Shown: positions 1 to 11,436 of the stretch, piece after piece
How the letters are laid out: every line of letters starts with the position of its first letter
Position numbering within the stretch: the first letter of the stretch is position 1
Source of the DNA: Moringa oleifera
Lineage: Eukaryota > Streptophyta > Magnoliopsida > Brassicales > Moringaceae
Direction: 5' to 3'
Assembly (NCBI GenBank): GCA_021397835.1
Contig: JAJFZO010000566.1
Span: forward strand, 2,232,001-2,296,000
DNA length: 64,000 nucleotides
Notes under the pieces: model-generated
Told to the model about the DNA's origin: nothing
Databases searched by the model: none
What the model saw: the letters and a program-made list of their open reading frames with translations, nothing else
Made by a program: the position numbers and the translations under genes

Positions 1-1030
1 ATCATATCATTTTCCATCGCATTTCAATAAAAAATAATTAAACTTTGCATCATTTTCATTGACTCAATATTTACGTAATCTTTAATAGTTTAAAATCAAA
101 ATATAATAAAATATGTAATAGCAAAATCAAACAAAACTTTTTTAAAGGTGAAATTACAAAACGAAAAAGAGATTTAACACAAATAACTCCTTATCTTGCT
201 AGGTATGATTGTATAAAGATTTTATACTTAATTTGTTTTATTTTTTAAAATATAATAAATATTTTTATAATATAATGATGATACGAAACATAATAACTAA
301 ATAATGTTTAATTAATTAAGACATATCATAACCTCTTTAAAAAATCAAATACAATTTGAATAAGCAAACTCGGGTAGGCTAACCATATAAAGCTATTGTT
401 TTGGATCCTTGCACATTTAATCCAATAATGATATTGTTTAATTTTACGTTAATTTAGTTAAAAAGAATTAACACGTGCTGTTAAAACGTAAAAAGAAATT
501 ACTCCCTTTAAATAGCAAATTAATTTAATGATTTGGTCCCCGTTTGGAGCAATCATTGCAGCCAGCCATTAGTAGCACATTATGTGGCTGTCAAGGCAAA
601 CATGACTTCATGCGCTTCCACGCGGTTAACTACAGTAACCTTAAGGGTGTAGTTGCAATTATCAGATAATTCAACGGCACTGTAGGAATTACGCCCCTTC
701 CGCGCATGGCATCACAATTTGCCCACTCTGGTGGCCTGTAACGCAGACGAACCCAGTTTCAAGAAATTGTCGTTTTTCAATATTTTTGTTTTGTTTCATA
801 TTACCCAATAAACCAAAAATAAAAAAAAATTCTGATTTTATTCATTTTCTGATTTTTTATTTTTATTTATTTCTCTCATAAGTTAAGCTGTTTAGCAAAA
901 GGGACGAAATAAAGGACTGGCATAAAACACGGACATTAAGCAAAAACGAGATGAAGAGTACCCCAGCCCGGGCTTTTCTGAAATTACAATAAAACCCTTG
1001 TTATTTCATGGAAGCCACTGCCACTCCTTC
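1..1030. other. Upstream intergenic DNA of the PHT5 gene
   Basis: AT-rich sequence without a coding region. The last 450 bases are less AT-rich and form the likely promoter of the SPX-MFS gene. Reading every ATAT core here, I found no P1BS element (GNATATNC), so direct PHR1-type induction of this promoter is not supported by the proximal sequence. Confidence 0.6.
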
Positions 1031-1036
1031 GCTCCC

Positions 1037-1044
1037 TATATAAG
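1037..1044 (+). promoter_or_regulatory. TATA box of the PHT5 (SPX-MFS) gene
   Basis: TATATAAG follows a pyrimidine-rich stretch and precedes a CT-rich leader. Transcription would start near 1068-1078. This is the only good TATA element upstream of the leader exons described next. Confidence 0.6.
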
Positions 1045-1069
1045 CAAATCCATGACGGTTCGACATCTG

Positions 1070-1554
1070 ATTTTGGCAAACCCAGCTCCTTCCCTCCCTC
1101 CTGTTCTCTCCGTTAGATTAATAAGAGGAGTGGATTTTGAGAGCCAACGAAGCGAAGTACAACAACAAACATAGTCGCTCACTCTCTTTGATTCTTCGTT
1201 ACCTCAATTGCGAGCGCTTATTTGATTGACTCCGGAGAAAGGAAGATACACAGCGGAAAGATCCGTTCTGTTTATCTTCTGGATCACGGTTAAGGTAATC
1301 TCTGTCTCTCTCGCTCTCTTTCTGTCTCTCTCTTTTCAAAAGAGTGCTTCTGTTTTCTTTCCGCGGTGGTGGCTCTCCTTTTTGTGAGGTTTTAAAAGCA
1401 TTGAAGCCGATTTACTGGTTTTTATTGAACTGTGTTTTTGAGTTATCCAGAATTTGATTGAAGTGTTTTTGGTTTTTGTTTTTTTTTTAGGTGTTGTTGA
1501 TGGTCATCTAATTTCCTTTCTAAGGAAGAAGAGAAGTGGTCGAGTTTCACGTAG
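1070..1554 (+). other. 5' leader exons of the PHT5 gene (about 1070-1294 and 1491-1554)
   Basis: A non-coding leader is inferred. The first exon ends at 1294 before GTAATC. The next acceptor is a T-run ending in AG at 1489-1490, and the second leader exon ends at 1554 before GTAATG. The second intron would run to the AG at 3070-3071, leaving five leader bases before the start codon. Other small leader exons between 1555 and 3071 cannot be excluded. The second exon contains the miR827-complementary site. Confidence 0.55.
1491..1511 (+). promoter_or_regulatory. miR827 target site in the PHT5 5' leader
   Basis: Bases 1494-1511, TTGTTGATGGTCATCTAA, are a perfect complement to nucleotides 1-18 of miR827; only the last three positions mismatch. 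The match covers the seed and the cleavage centre (positions 10-11). Rice SPX-MFS genes and those of many angiosperms are known to carry a miR827 site in the 5' UTR, whereas Arabidopsis miR827 targets NLA. The site begins immediately after a predicted splice acceptor (1490), so it exists as a complete target only in spliced or pre-mRNA that keeps this exon. Confidence 0.9.
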
Positions 1555-2479
1555 GTAATGCATTTTTTTTGGAAAAGGATTTATCTCTCTTTTGTGTTCT
1601 TTTTTCTGTTGCTTTGTAGTTAATTTTCTTTCAGCCTCTGTTTGGTTAGCTGTGGAATATGAAAAGTAAAAAAGAAACTAAGTTGGAAATTTCATTTCAT
1701 TTCATTTGTGGCTCAACCAAGTTCAGCTTTTCAGTGGTTGCTTCTTTTTTTTAAAAAAAAAAAATCCTTTTCTTCAGTTTTCGTAGCCGCCAAACGGAGC
1801 ACAGCTGGAATCACGTGGATTTTGCAGCAGAATCTTGCTTTTTGAGTAATTTTCATTAGAGTGGCGCTGCAGTTTCAGTTCAGGTATTAATAATTCGACT
1901 TGGTCCATCTTGGGTTCTTCCCCTGAAGAGTGATCAACTCTCTATTAGTTGCTCTTAGACAAAAATTGAGGGAAAAAAAAGGAAGAAAAGAGAGGTCTGC
2001 ACGATTAGTTGATTGGATATTTGGAATGAGACTTTTGCTTGATTGAATTTGACTTCGTCAAATAGGATGGCTGGTGCAACCGACCTGGATAACAAGGCTA
2101 ATATCACAAGAAGTCATGTCTGTGAATTCCTGATTCACATCATATTATGCATGGATTGCTTTCGTCAATTTTTTCAAAAGGCATGTGTCTGAAAGAGAAA
2201 AAGTTTGAAGTGCCTGGTGTTTGGAAGATAGATAGTGTTCTGACATGCTGCCAAAAATATATTTCCTACAGTAAATGCTTATTCTTTTTAACATGGAAAA
2301 TTGTCATTGCTGCCACTGGAATAAACATCACTTTGCTTTCTTCCTTTTTGCCTCTGTTTTAATGGTGCTTTTAATATGTGCTTCAGCCTTAAGTTGATTT
2401 CGAAAGACCTGCTTTTTCTGAATTTTCTTTCATCTCATTGCAGGCTACATGTTTAGATGTTTCCTCTCCTCCTCCCCCT

Positions 2480-2480
<1 letters not shown>

Positions 2481-2540
<60 letters not shown>
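2481..2540 (+). repeat. 60-base uninterrupted poly-C tract
   Basis: Sixty consecutive C residues lie in the second 5'-leader intron of the PHT5 gene, flanked by more C-rich sequence (2461-2479 and 2542-2560). The proline-rich reading frame across it is an artefact. Exact length is prone to sequencing or assembly error. The + strand could form an i-motif and the - strand a G-quadruplex. Confidence 0.9.
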
Positions 2541-2543
<3 letters not shown>

Positions 2544-3076
2544 CCCCCACCCACCCAACAAAAAACCCAAAAAAAAATAAAAAATCCTCTGTGTTTTCTT
2601 TACTGACAGTGAGAAATCATGTAATTGAAAATTATCTGAAGTGAGAATGGATGACTAATTGGAAAATAGGCAACAATTCTGGTTAAAAGGCTACTAAAAC
2701 TTATATCCTATCGTCATTTAGTTTGCTGTATTTCTTTATTAAATGGGGACAAGTAATTCTGCCTGTTATGGTTGAGTGTCCTTTTGTCAAATTCGTATAA
2801 GTCTAAGCTTTTTAAGATGTTAGATAATTATGAAGTATTTTTCCTTTTGGAAGTTTCTTGAATCCCACAATTTTTTAGGCTTGCAGAAACTTTGCACTAG
2901 AATTTCTGTCTTTTGTTGTTAGCCCTTTAACTTCTTTAATGCATACCTGGTTCTGCCCCCTTCATCCCTTTCCTTTTGGAAGTTGTTTTAGAGGTGGTCA
3001 ATTAATTTCCAGTAATTGCTATTTCGGTATTTACTCTTCCCTGACATAAGATTTCTCTCTTTTGCATATAGGAAAT

Positions 3077-4225
3077 ATGGTCGCCTTTGGGAAAAAATTG
3101 AAGGAAAGACAAATTGAAGAATGGCAAGGGTATGTTTGATATTACCGTGTATATCTGGATCATTGCTGAGATCAATTGCACCTTTTTGGGCAACACAGAA
3201 GTTTTCACTAACCCGAAACGAAGAAGCCTAAAATTTTGAAGTTCAAGCATTTTATTTGTTATTATTATTGCTATGAATTTTTCATGGAAAATCAAGAAAT
3301 GGTGGCTAGTATTATAATTGTCTTAAGAGTATGCTGCTATTAAATCTATATTGTCAACTCTCCTACCCCATGCTACTCAAACCAGTTTACTTACCCATAA
3401 TTTTATCTGTTTTAGGTATTACATCAATTATAAATTAATGAAGAAGAAGGTAAAGCAATATGCTCATCAAATTGAAGTTGGAACACAAGATCGCCGCCAT
3501 GTTCTCAAGGATTTCTCAAGAATGCTGGACAATCAGGTACATTAGAAAACAGATAGAGGTATTCTCATGCTTTTCCACGAAAAGATTATAAAATTATAAG
3601 GATCCTTTCACTAGCAACGTGGTAATAGAATCAGCATATTATCCCGTGCTTGGTGAGTGATAAAGTTGGGATTGGATGCCTCGTATTGAGTAATGCTTTA
3701 TAGTCTATGCAGTAAGTTTAGTTCCTGTTTATTGGTTTATGCATTACAATCGGCTGTAACTTTTCTGTAAAAGAAGTGATAATAAGGTGCAATATAATTA
3801 TACTTTGAAAACACAACCACTTTGATGCCTAGGCAATGTCATGGGAAATCATAGATGAGCTAGGAAACATGTGACACTCTTCTTGAATTTGTTTAAGAGC
3901 TGACGCTTAAGAAATTTGATGATTCATAGGAATCTATATACCAGGAGGGCTCAAAATTTAAAAAATATATTATTTCGGAGGATTTTTTTGCATAGTTGAC
4001 ATGTAGGTTTGCTTTGAAATTGCTATAGTGTAAGAGTAAGCATTTGTGTCTTCTGCATCTTCTAATTGAAATGCTAGTTGAACCTAATGTAATGGCGGCA
4101 ATGTCTTATATAGGGTGTTAATATGTAATATCAAAACTCTTTTAGTATTATTACTTATGGCTGTATCTAGATAATGTGTTTACGTCTTCTTTACTCTTTT
4201 TTTTTTAAAAAAAAAATTTGGTTTT

Positions 4226-4256
<31 letters not shown>

Positions 4257-7200
4257 TGGGGTGGTGTGATTCATAAATTGCAGATTGAGAAGATTGTCCT
4301 TTTCTTGTTGGAGCAACAAGGGCTTCTTGGAAGCAGGTTAGCTAAGCTTGGAGAACAGCATGATGCTCTTCAGGAGCAGCCAGACATATCACAAATAACT
4401 GAACTACGAGAAGCTTATAGAGCAGTGGGACAAGATCTTCTGAAGCTTCTCTTTTTCGTTGAGTTGAATGCTGTTGGTTTGCGCAAGATACTGAAGAAGT
4501 TTGATAAACGCTTTGGGTATAGATTCACTGATTATTATGTCAAGACTCGTGCTAATCATCCTTACTCCCAGCTACAACAAGTGTTAAAGCATGTGGTAAT
4601 GTGTCAATCTTAGATAGGCTCCTCAGTTGTCCTTTAAACATTCTTCAGTTGAATAGGTTCTAGATGCCATTGTTGCTCTCCTCTGTGGGAGCTGATCTCA
4701 GCTTCAGTTATAACTTTTGAGCCCATGTGAGAGTAATAGTTATCACATATTTATTATCTCCTTCTAAAACTTACCATCTGGTCGTTGAGCTTGCAGGGAT
4801 TAGGGGCGGTTGTGGGAGCCATATCCCGCAATCTTCATGAGCTTCAGGACCGTCAGGGAAGCTATTTATCCATCTATGATCAGCCTGTGCTTCCTCTTCA
4901 GGTGTTGTTTGCATACACTTAAGTGAAATTCTATTAATCTTCCTATTCATCAGTTCGTGTATCAGTGAAGAATTGTTTTGCATGGCATTGACTGGGTTCA
5001 TCTGCAGGATCCTGTGGTGGATAAAATAAAAGCTGCTGTAGACAGGTTAAGCAATTCAACAAACTTCCTTAACTTTTTGGCACAGCATGCCCTCATTATG
5101 CAAGAGGAGCTTCCAACACCTACGGAGGAACCTGTTGATGATCAGAGATATCATTTTATGTCACTTCTCTTGAACTTAGCGAACACATTTCTTTATATGG
5201 TCAATACATATATTATTGTCCCTACAGCTGATGACTATTCAATGAGCCTTGGAGCTGCAGCAACAGTTTGTGGTATTGTAATTGGGGCAATGGCTGTGGC
5301 ACAGGTGTTTTCTTCAGTGTATTTCAGTGCTTGGTCAAACAAATCATACTTCAGACCCCTTGTATTTAGTAGCATTGTTCTTCTCATTGGAAATCTTATG
5401 TATGCTTTGGCTTATGATCTTAACTCAATAGCCGTTCTTTTAGTTGGTCGTCTTTTCTGTGGGTAAGTTCATTCTTGTTTATTTATCTTCTTGTCTTATC
5501 ATAATTAGAAACAACTTTCTTGTGCTTTTTTTCTTTTCACTGCTCTTTAGTGCTGGAAAATGCTCTTTCTTTTTTCTTTTCAAAATTTTTTGCCTAGAAG
5601 CTTATTGTAATCACAATAAACTGACCATCTTGGTTCTATGAGTTTATAAGCCTTAGAGTTATTGTTATTTTTAGCCACACCATATAAACTGACCATCTTG
5701 TTTGTTAACATTGCAGATTTGGTTCTGCTAGAGCTGTTAATCGGCGATATATCAGTGATTGTGTACCACTAAAAATAAGAATGCAGGCATCTGCAGGTTT
5801 TGTTAGTGCTAGTGCTCTTGGTATGGCATGTGGTCCTGCCCTTGCTGGTGTACTTCAAACCAAGTTTCAGATTTACAAGTTAACCTTTAATCAAGACACT
5901 TTGCCTGGCTGGGTTATGGCTGTTGCTTGGCTCATGTATTTAATATGGTTGTGGATCTCATTTAAGGAGCCTGCTCGTGAGATTGAACAGAATGGCACAC
6001 CACCTGAGTCTAATGCGGGTATGATGAGTTTTGTCTGACTCTTATGGCTTAATATTTTGTGTACATAGTATTAGATCTCTATTCATTTGTAGAAGTAGTT
6101 GAAGCATTGTGATCCGATTTGACGCTTAGATATTTGTTTATCAAAAACCTAAAATGCATTCTTTTAATCAGAAAAACCAAAAATGCATTTTACATTCCCA
6201 AGGTATTATATATCTGTTATTGAAGTGGGATGATTTGTTGTCTCTTGTTCATATATTAGTGAAAAGAAAGGTTTTCATCACTGTAAACTGCTGTTGTTTT
6301 AAGCCCAGTGGAACTCTAAACCATTGAGTTTTGAAATTGATAATGGGTTTTTTTCTAAGTAATGAATTAAGAAAAGATTTCTGATTGTGTGGCACTGTGT
6401 AGAACTCGATTGTCTTTGCTCTGCTTATGGCAAATAGTTGCAGGCTACATATGCAACAGATTTAAGTCAAAAGTGCTAATTGGGATTTCTCATTACTGAC
6501 TAGCTCGTGCTATTTGAGGAATGTGTGTGACAGACTTAGTATTTAAAAAGCCTTTTGATAAGCCATTTAATCCTGTTTTTAGTTGTCTGTTTGTTATCAG
6601 ATAGACTCCAAAAAATTCTGGACAGTTCGTTGATCCTCAAGTGAAAGTTGGTTCAGTATCCTGTCATTTGATACCTAAAAGAGTTTTCTTTAATGAGTTT
6701 GTTGGGCCTTAAGAACATTCATCGATCTTAACTTCAAGTTTGGCTCAAATCTTCTCTAGTATGGACGTTGGTGAAGCCACACTATGCTGTCTGTTTTGTT
6801 GACACATTGTCCAATTCACTAAACAATAGGTAGAAGAATTCCTTAGAATATCTGGAACATAGAAGCTGATTGTACACTTGTTATCTGGCAGGATGATATA
6901 GGATATCAAAATCTGTAATGTAAAGGGAAACTTCGCAGCTCAAAGTTGAAAAGCATTATTAAGGATACTGTCACGTAGAATTAGATTTTTTGCTAGAGAT
7001 ATTGTTGTGCTATTTATATAGATTCTTGCCAATGCTTGTTCTTCATTCATCTGTTCCTAGCATAGATTACAAAAATAAGTCGAATAGTTTCATGTTGATT
7101 CCCTGGCTTTTCACTTTTACTTGGGATAGTTATTTTACTCTTTTATAGGATAGGAATGTCCTGTCACATATAAAAAATGTTTAATTTGAATGTTGAACCA

Positions 7201-9394
7201 TGCAAATGACAGAGCCAGCACAAACTGATGCACTTGAGAAAGGTCTTAAGCAACCTCTGCTTACTAGTTCAGAAGAAATGAAACAAGATGAAGATGAATG
7301 TGATGGAAGTGAAGAAGCTCCAGAGGAATCTCGCAGACCAGCCAATTCAATTGGATCAGCATATAGACTACTTACCCCCTCTGTAAAGGTATCTGCTTAT
7401 TTTTAAATATGGGTTGACAATTTAGATAAGTGCTATTTTTTTATTGTTAACTTTGAATAGGTTCTTAGTTATGCATTTCAATGGCATATTCTATTATTGC
7501 TAACATTGAAACTAGGTTCTTAGTTATGCAACTGTAACACAGAGATTGGCTTGCATCATGATGGGATATGAGTAGAATATTTTGTGCGGTGCATGCTACT
7601 TGTTATTTTTTGGAGGGGGTGGTAAAATATAAGCATAAATGTCATCAATAAACCTGCCTATCCATGCTCTTTGATGTTTTTCCTCGTAGATTGCTTAATT
7701 ATCTTCGTTTCTGGCCATTTATGGTTAAGCCAGCTAGGTCTCTTTATTGCATGTTTGTTATAATGAACATGGGCACCCAATCATGCTATTTTTAAACAAA
7801 GAATTATCTGAGAGACAGAATATTGTTATTTTATATTACCTTAATAATTTAGATAATTTTTGTGTAACTTGATAAGGTAATGTTGATGATTTGGTCATGT
7901 TGAGCATTTGATTAGTAAGCCCGCAATTGGTAATTTACTTATAGTAGAGGGAGCCCTCAGAAGCAGGGTTTTAGAGTTTGACTTGTGTTTTACATAGTTT
8001 TGTGAGTGAAACTAATTGATATTAATGAAGTTCAAAGACAAAACTTCCATTACTTCTTTGTGGTTCACATTTTCGAGTTTTCTTATCCATTAATATTATC
8101 ATGTCTGGAGATGTTACTTGAAGTTACTGGTGAAAGTATAACCAAGCAAAAGACACAATGAAATTTCTTCATCAAAAAAGAAATTCTATGATTCTGCAAG
8201 TCAGAATGTCCAAAACAAGGACAACTAGTTAAATATGGCCTTTTGTACACTAAACTAGGCTAGAAGCGGCAGATGTTCACAAAAAGCACAATTTGAGCAC
8301 TGAAGTAGGAAGCACCTATAGGACTTTTATGATGCTTAGCACCATTGAACAGGGTCTCCTGAGGAGTTTGTCTTAAGTGAGTGTTTGAATTTTAGGAACA
8401 AATATTATTATGCATGAGTCTTGTGCCTTAGACCAGTCAGCCTTTCTGGTCATTGCACATAAAATTATGCATGAGAACATTGTAGGAGCCTTTCCTCTTT
8501 GCAGTTCTGCATACTTCTATCAACTGACCCACCTGAAGCTAAAGCTTTACTGAATGTATTTGATCTCTTAAATTTTATAATATCTCCAGGTTCAATTGTT
8601 GATATATTTCATGCTCAAATATGTCATGGAGATTTTACTCTCAGAATCTAGTGTTGTCACCACATACTACTTCGGTTGGTCCACAAGCAAGGTAGCGATT
8701 TTCCTTGCATGTCTTGGCCTGACTGTTCTCCCTGTAAATGTTGTCGTTGGAAGTTACATCAGCAACATGTTTGAAGACCGGTATTTTTACTACTTGGAGC
8801 ATGCTTTTTATCTTTATTATTTTCTCTATCTTTCTGCTTCTTTGTCTTTTCTAGTCTTCAAATACTGGTATTCTTTATCATACTTATGAAATCATTTTCA
8901 CTGATCTTGTTGCAGGCAAATTCTGTTGACATCTGAAATTGTGGTCCTTATCGGGGTACTCCTCAGCTTCCATATAATGATACCATACTCTGTACCACAA
9001 TATGTTCTCTCTGGTCTTATCATGTTTGTTTCTGCTGAAGTACTTGAAGGTGAGACATTTTGACTTACATTTTCTCTTCAAAAGGAGAAAGATGAACATG
9101 GTATAGATTTTATAATGGATGTTGAGTTAATATATGATGGCTATTTTCGTTCCAGGTGTCAACTTATCACTACTCTCACGAGTCATGTCATCAAGACTTT
9201 CTCGTGGAACTTACAATGGAGGACTGCTGTCAACAGAAGCAGGGACCATAGCTCGAGTTATTGCAGATGGCACAATAACGCTGGCTGGGTTCTTGGGAGA
9301 GAGTAAGCTCTTGAATGCCACTCTATTGCCTTCACTGCTCATATGTGTAGGCTCCATTGTTGCCACCTGCTTTACCTACAACTCTCTCTATTAA
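3077..9394 (+). CDS. PHT5: SPX-MFS vacuolar phosphate transporter (PHT5/VPT family)
   Basis: Ten coding exons join in frame: 3077-3129, 3416-3536, 4284-4595, 4797-4901, 5008-5462, 5717-6018, 7213-7388, 8590-8780, 8916-9049 and 9156-9394. They give 695 residues, close to the roughly 700 of Arabidopsis PHT5;1. Residues 1 to about 150 form an SPX domain beginning [12 protein letters not shown]. The inositol-pyrophosphate pocket signature is visible as [12 protein letters not shown] near residue 18 and KILKKFDK at 126-133. A major-facilitator domain runs from about residue 245 to the end. Its central cytosolic loop, around residues 450-510, is acidic and encoded by exon 7. The family moves orthophosphate across the tonoplast for storage, gated by the SPX sensor. 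The start is fixed by the conserved SPX N-terminus. Introns of about 1.2 kb flank exon 7. Which PHT5 paralogue this is cannot be settled from sequence alone. Confidence 0.96.
4236..4256 (+). repeat. 21-base poly-G tract after T and A runs
   Basis: Within the intron between coding exons 2 and 3 of PHT5, runs of T, A and again T (from about 4197) lead into 21 consecutive G residues, then GT-rich bases, ending 27 bases before the splice acceptor at 4283. An open frame crosses it by chance. The tract is complementary to the C60 tract 1.7 kb upstream in the same pre-mRNA. Confidence 0.85.
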
Positions 9395-9588
9395 TCCAGT
9401 TGGATTAAATTTGGTAGATTAGAGTCCCAATCCCCTTATTATTTTTTTTTCTGAAATTTTTTGGGTTATTTTTATTCTTAATTGTATCAATGGTGTATAT
9501 CATAAGAAACTCTTCCATTGATTATCTTATTTAATTTAATCTTGTTTGGTCATAGCTTGTTGGTTTGAGGGCTCCAAATTTGAGATCA

Positions 9589-9594
9589 AATAAA
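9589..9594 (+). terminator. Polyadenylation signal of the PHT5 gene
   Basis: AATAAA lies 195 bases after the stop codon in a T-rich 3' region. It is the first canonical signal downstream of the coding region. Confidence 0.55.
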
Positions 9595-11320
9595 ACTTTG
9601 CAACCTTCCAGTCCCATAGATGCTGATTTCTGGTTTCTCTTTTAGGCAGAGGAGAGTAAGGCAGGGGGGGAAGGTAGAAAGGAAGTCATAATATAATGTA
9701 ATGGCTTTGATCAAAAGTGATGGTAAAGTGACCTGAGTCCTTCACATCACCTCACAGTAAGTGTATGTTTTGTTTCATTACTGAAAGAGACACTAGGCTC
9801 CATCTTGGAATTTCAGCATTGATATTCAAAACCTGATTGTATATAAAGGGGTTGGTAGCAGTTGAGTCACCAAAATATATGGTAATGGATGCAAAATTAA
9901 ATTTTTTATTATTGCTATGCAAACAATAAGGGGAGCTATTAGGAGGAAATACAGTGATTCATGCTTGTCAACTCTTTGTGAAGACTGCATATACAATAGA
10001 GCCATTAGATATCTAATATGACTCAGATGAAAACACTCACTTTTCCCCCAAAAAAAAAAAACAATTGAAAAATATTTCCCTTTGATTTTATTTTTGAGTC
10101 CAAGTTGTAGGTGTATTGTTATTTTTCTGGATAGAGATAGTGTACGGAGGGAGATGGAAATTAATTATTGGTGACGGTTGAGTCCATATACTTCCATAAT
10201 CGATGTTGAATTTATGTGAGCATTAAGTGAGTCTTAACTACTTCATACAGAGGGGTGTTAGGTTTTCATTTTCTTTATTAGATTTCTTGATCTCAATATG
10301 AAGATCATCTCAACATTTACTGAGCTCCTAGATAGATCCTGTATTGTCAAGAAATTTCCAAAGTGATATACTACCCTGCAAAGAAATGTAGAAAGCAATG
10401 GATTAATAATAATCTGTGATTACAATCCCTTTAAATTTTTTTCTTTTCCCTTTTACATTTCAGGCAAGAGCTTCCGGGAATACTAAAATATATTGGTGAA
10501 ATATGGGAACGATAATAAAGTTTCAATGGTTAAACTTAGAGATGATATTTATAATGTTTTGGTGGTTCTTATTAATGTGCCTCATTAAATAATTAAATTG
10601 AGGGTAGCATTCCTTGTACTTCACATTAATATCAGTCCTGAAAAATCTCTATAACCCTATGAGTTGATGTGAATTAAACTTTGATTTGTGTCAATATATC
10701 AACTTATTATGGGAAAAACTACTTACCACTTATAATAAGCAATCTAATGACTATTCCTTCCTTTTTAGCAAAATAAGCCGTACCCTTTAATTACCAAAAT
10801 TTCAATTTAACATTAGAGAACCTATGATCAAACAGAACACCATAACAACATTGCACTATGCCCAATTTATTATGATAAGCGCATTAACAGGCCGTAAAGT
10901 TTCCTTGTACTACAAAAAAGCTTTAAGTCACTTTTAGATGCATTAAAACATTTAACCATTCTCATCTAGCTACAACCATAATTAATCAATGCAAAGTTTT
11001 CTGTCCCAGGTTCATCATTGTTGGCATTAAACAACATCCAACTGCCTGTTCTAACATTGCAAATTAAAGAAGATGAGTAGAGAGAGAGAGAAAGGGAGGG
11101 CATCCATTTGGGTAGCAGATTTCCATCTCTCCTAGCTCTCTTTTCTTGTGGTTTCTATAAATTTGGTAGGCAAAGGAGCTTCTTTGGCACATCACATTTC
11201 CTGCATTTTCTTGAATCTTTTCTTGGTGTTGTTTGCCTACAAAACATTAGTTTACTTCCTTAACATGTCCGAAAAATCTAGCAAGAAATCTTGGTACCCA
11301 CCTCAGAAATCGTCGGACTC
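9595..11320. other. Intergenic region between PHT5 and the GMC oxidoreductase
   Basis: No gene recognised. AT-rich sequence with a short purine (AG) run near 11074-11100. The short open frame at 11148-11336 has no recognisable content and overlaps the next gene's TATA box. Confidence 0.55.
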
Positions 11321-11327
11321 CCTAATT

Positions 11328-11335
11328 TATATATA
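11328..11335 (+). promoter_or_regulatory. TATA box of the HOTHEAD-like gene
   Basis: TATATATA lies 102 bases upstream of the predicted start codon at 11437, giving a leader of roughly 75 bases. Confidence 0.55.
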
Positions 11336-11436
11336 GACAGCCCTTCTTCGATCTTTTTTGTTTCCTTTTGTAGAGCAAACCCATCACCAATATCTTCAAT
11401 TACCCTTTTTGTCCAGTTTTTCTTCTTTGGTATACA

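Noticed and set aside
1..1030. Search for P1BS elements in the PHT5 promoter
   Set aside because: No GNATATNC match was found in the proximal promoter, so I do not claim direct PHR1 control of PHT5 transcription.
2438..2644. Polyproline-rich open frame
   Set aside because: Created by the C60 homopolymer inside an intron; no codon structure.
4218..4283. Upstream extension of the exon 3 reading frame through the poly-G tract
   Set aside because: The acceptor at 4282-4283 restores the conserved SPX sequence exactly; the glycine/tryptophan extension is intronic.
11169..11189. A GGCAAAGGAGCTTCTTTGGC palindrome resembling a second miR399-like element
   Set aside because: It shares only the CTTTGG/CCAAAG core with miR399, has no separate star arm or foldback of precursor length, and is probably coincidence.
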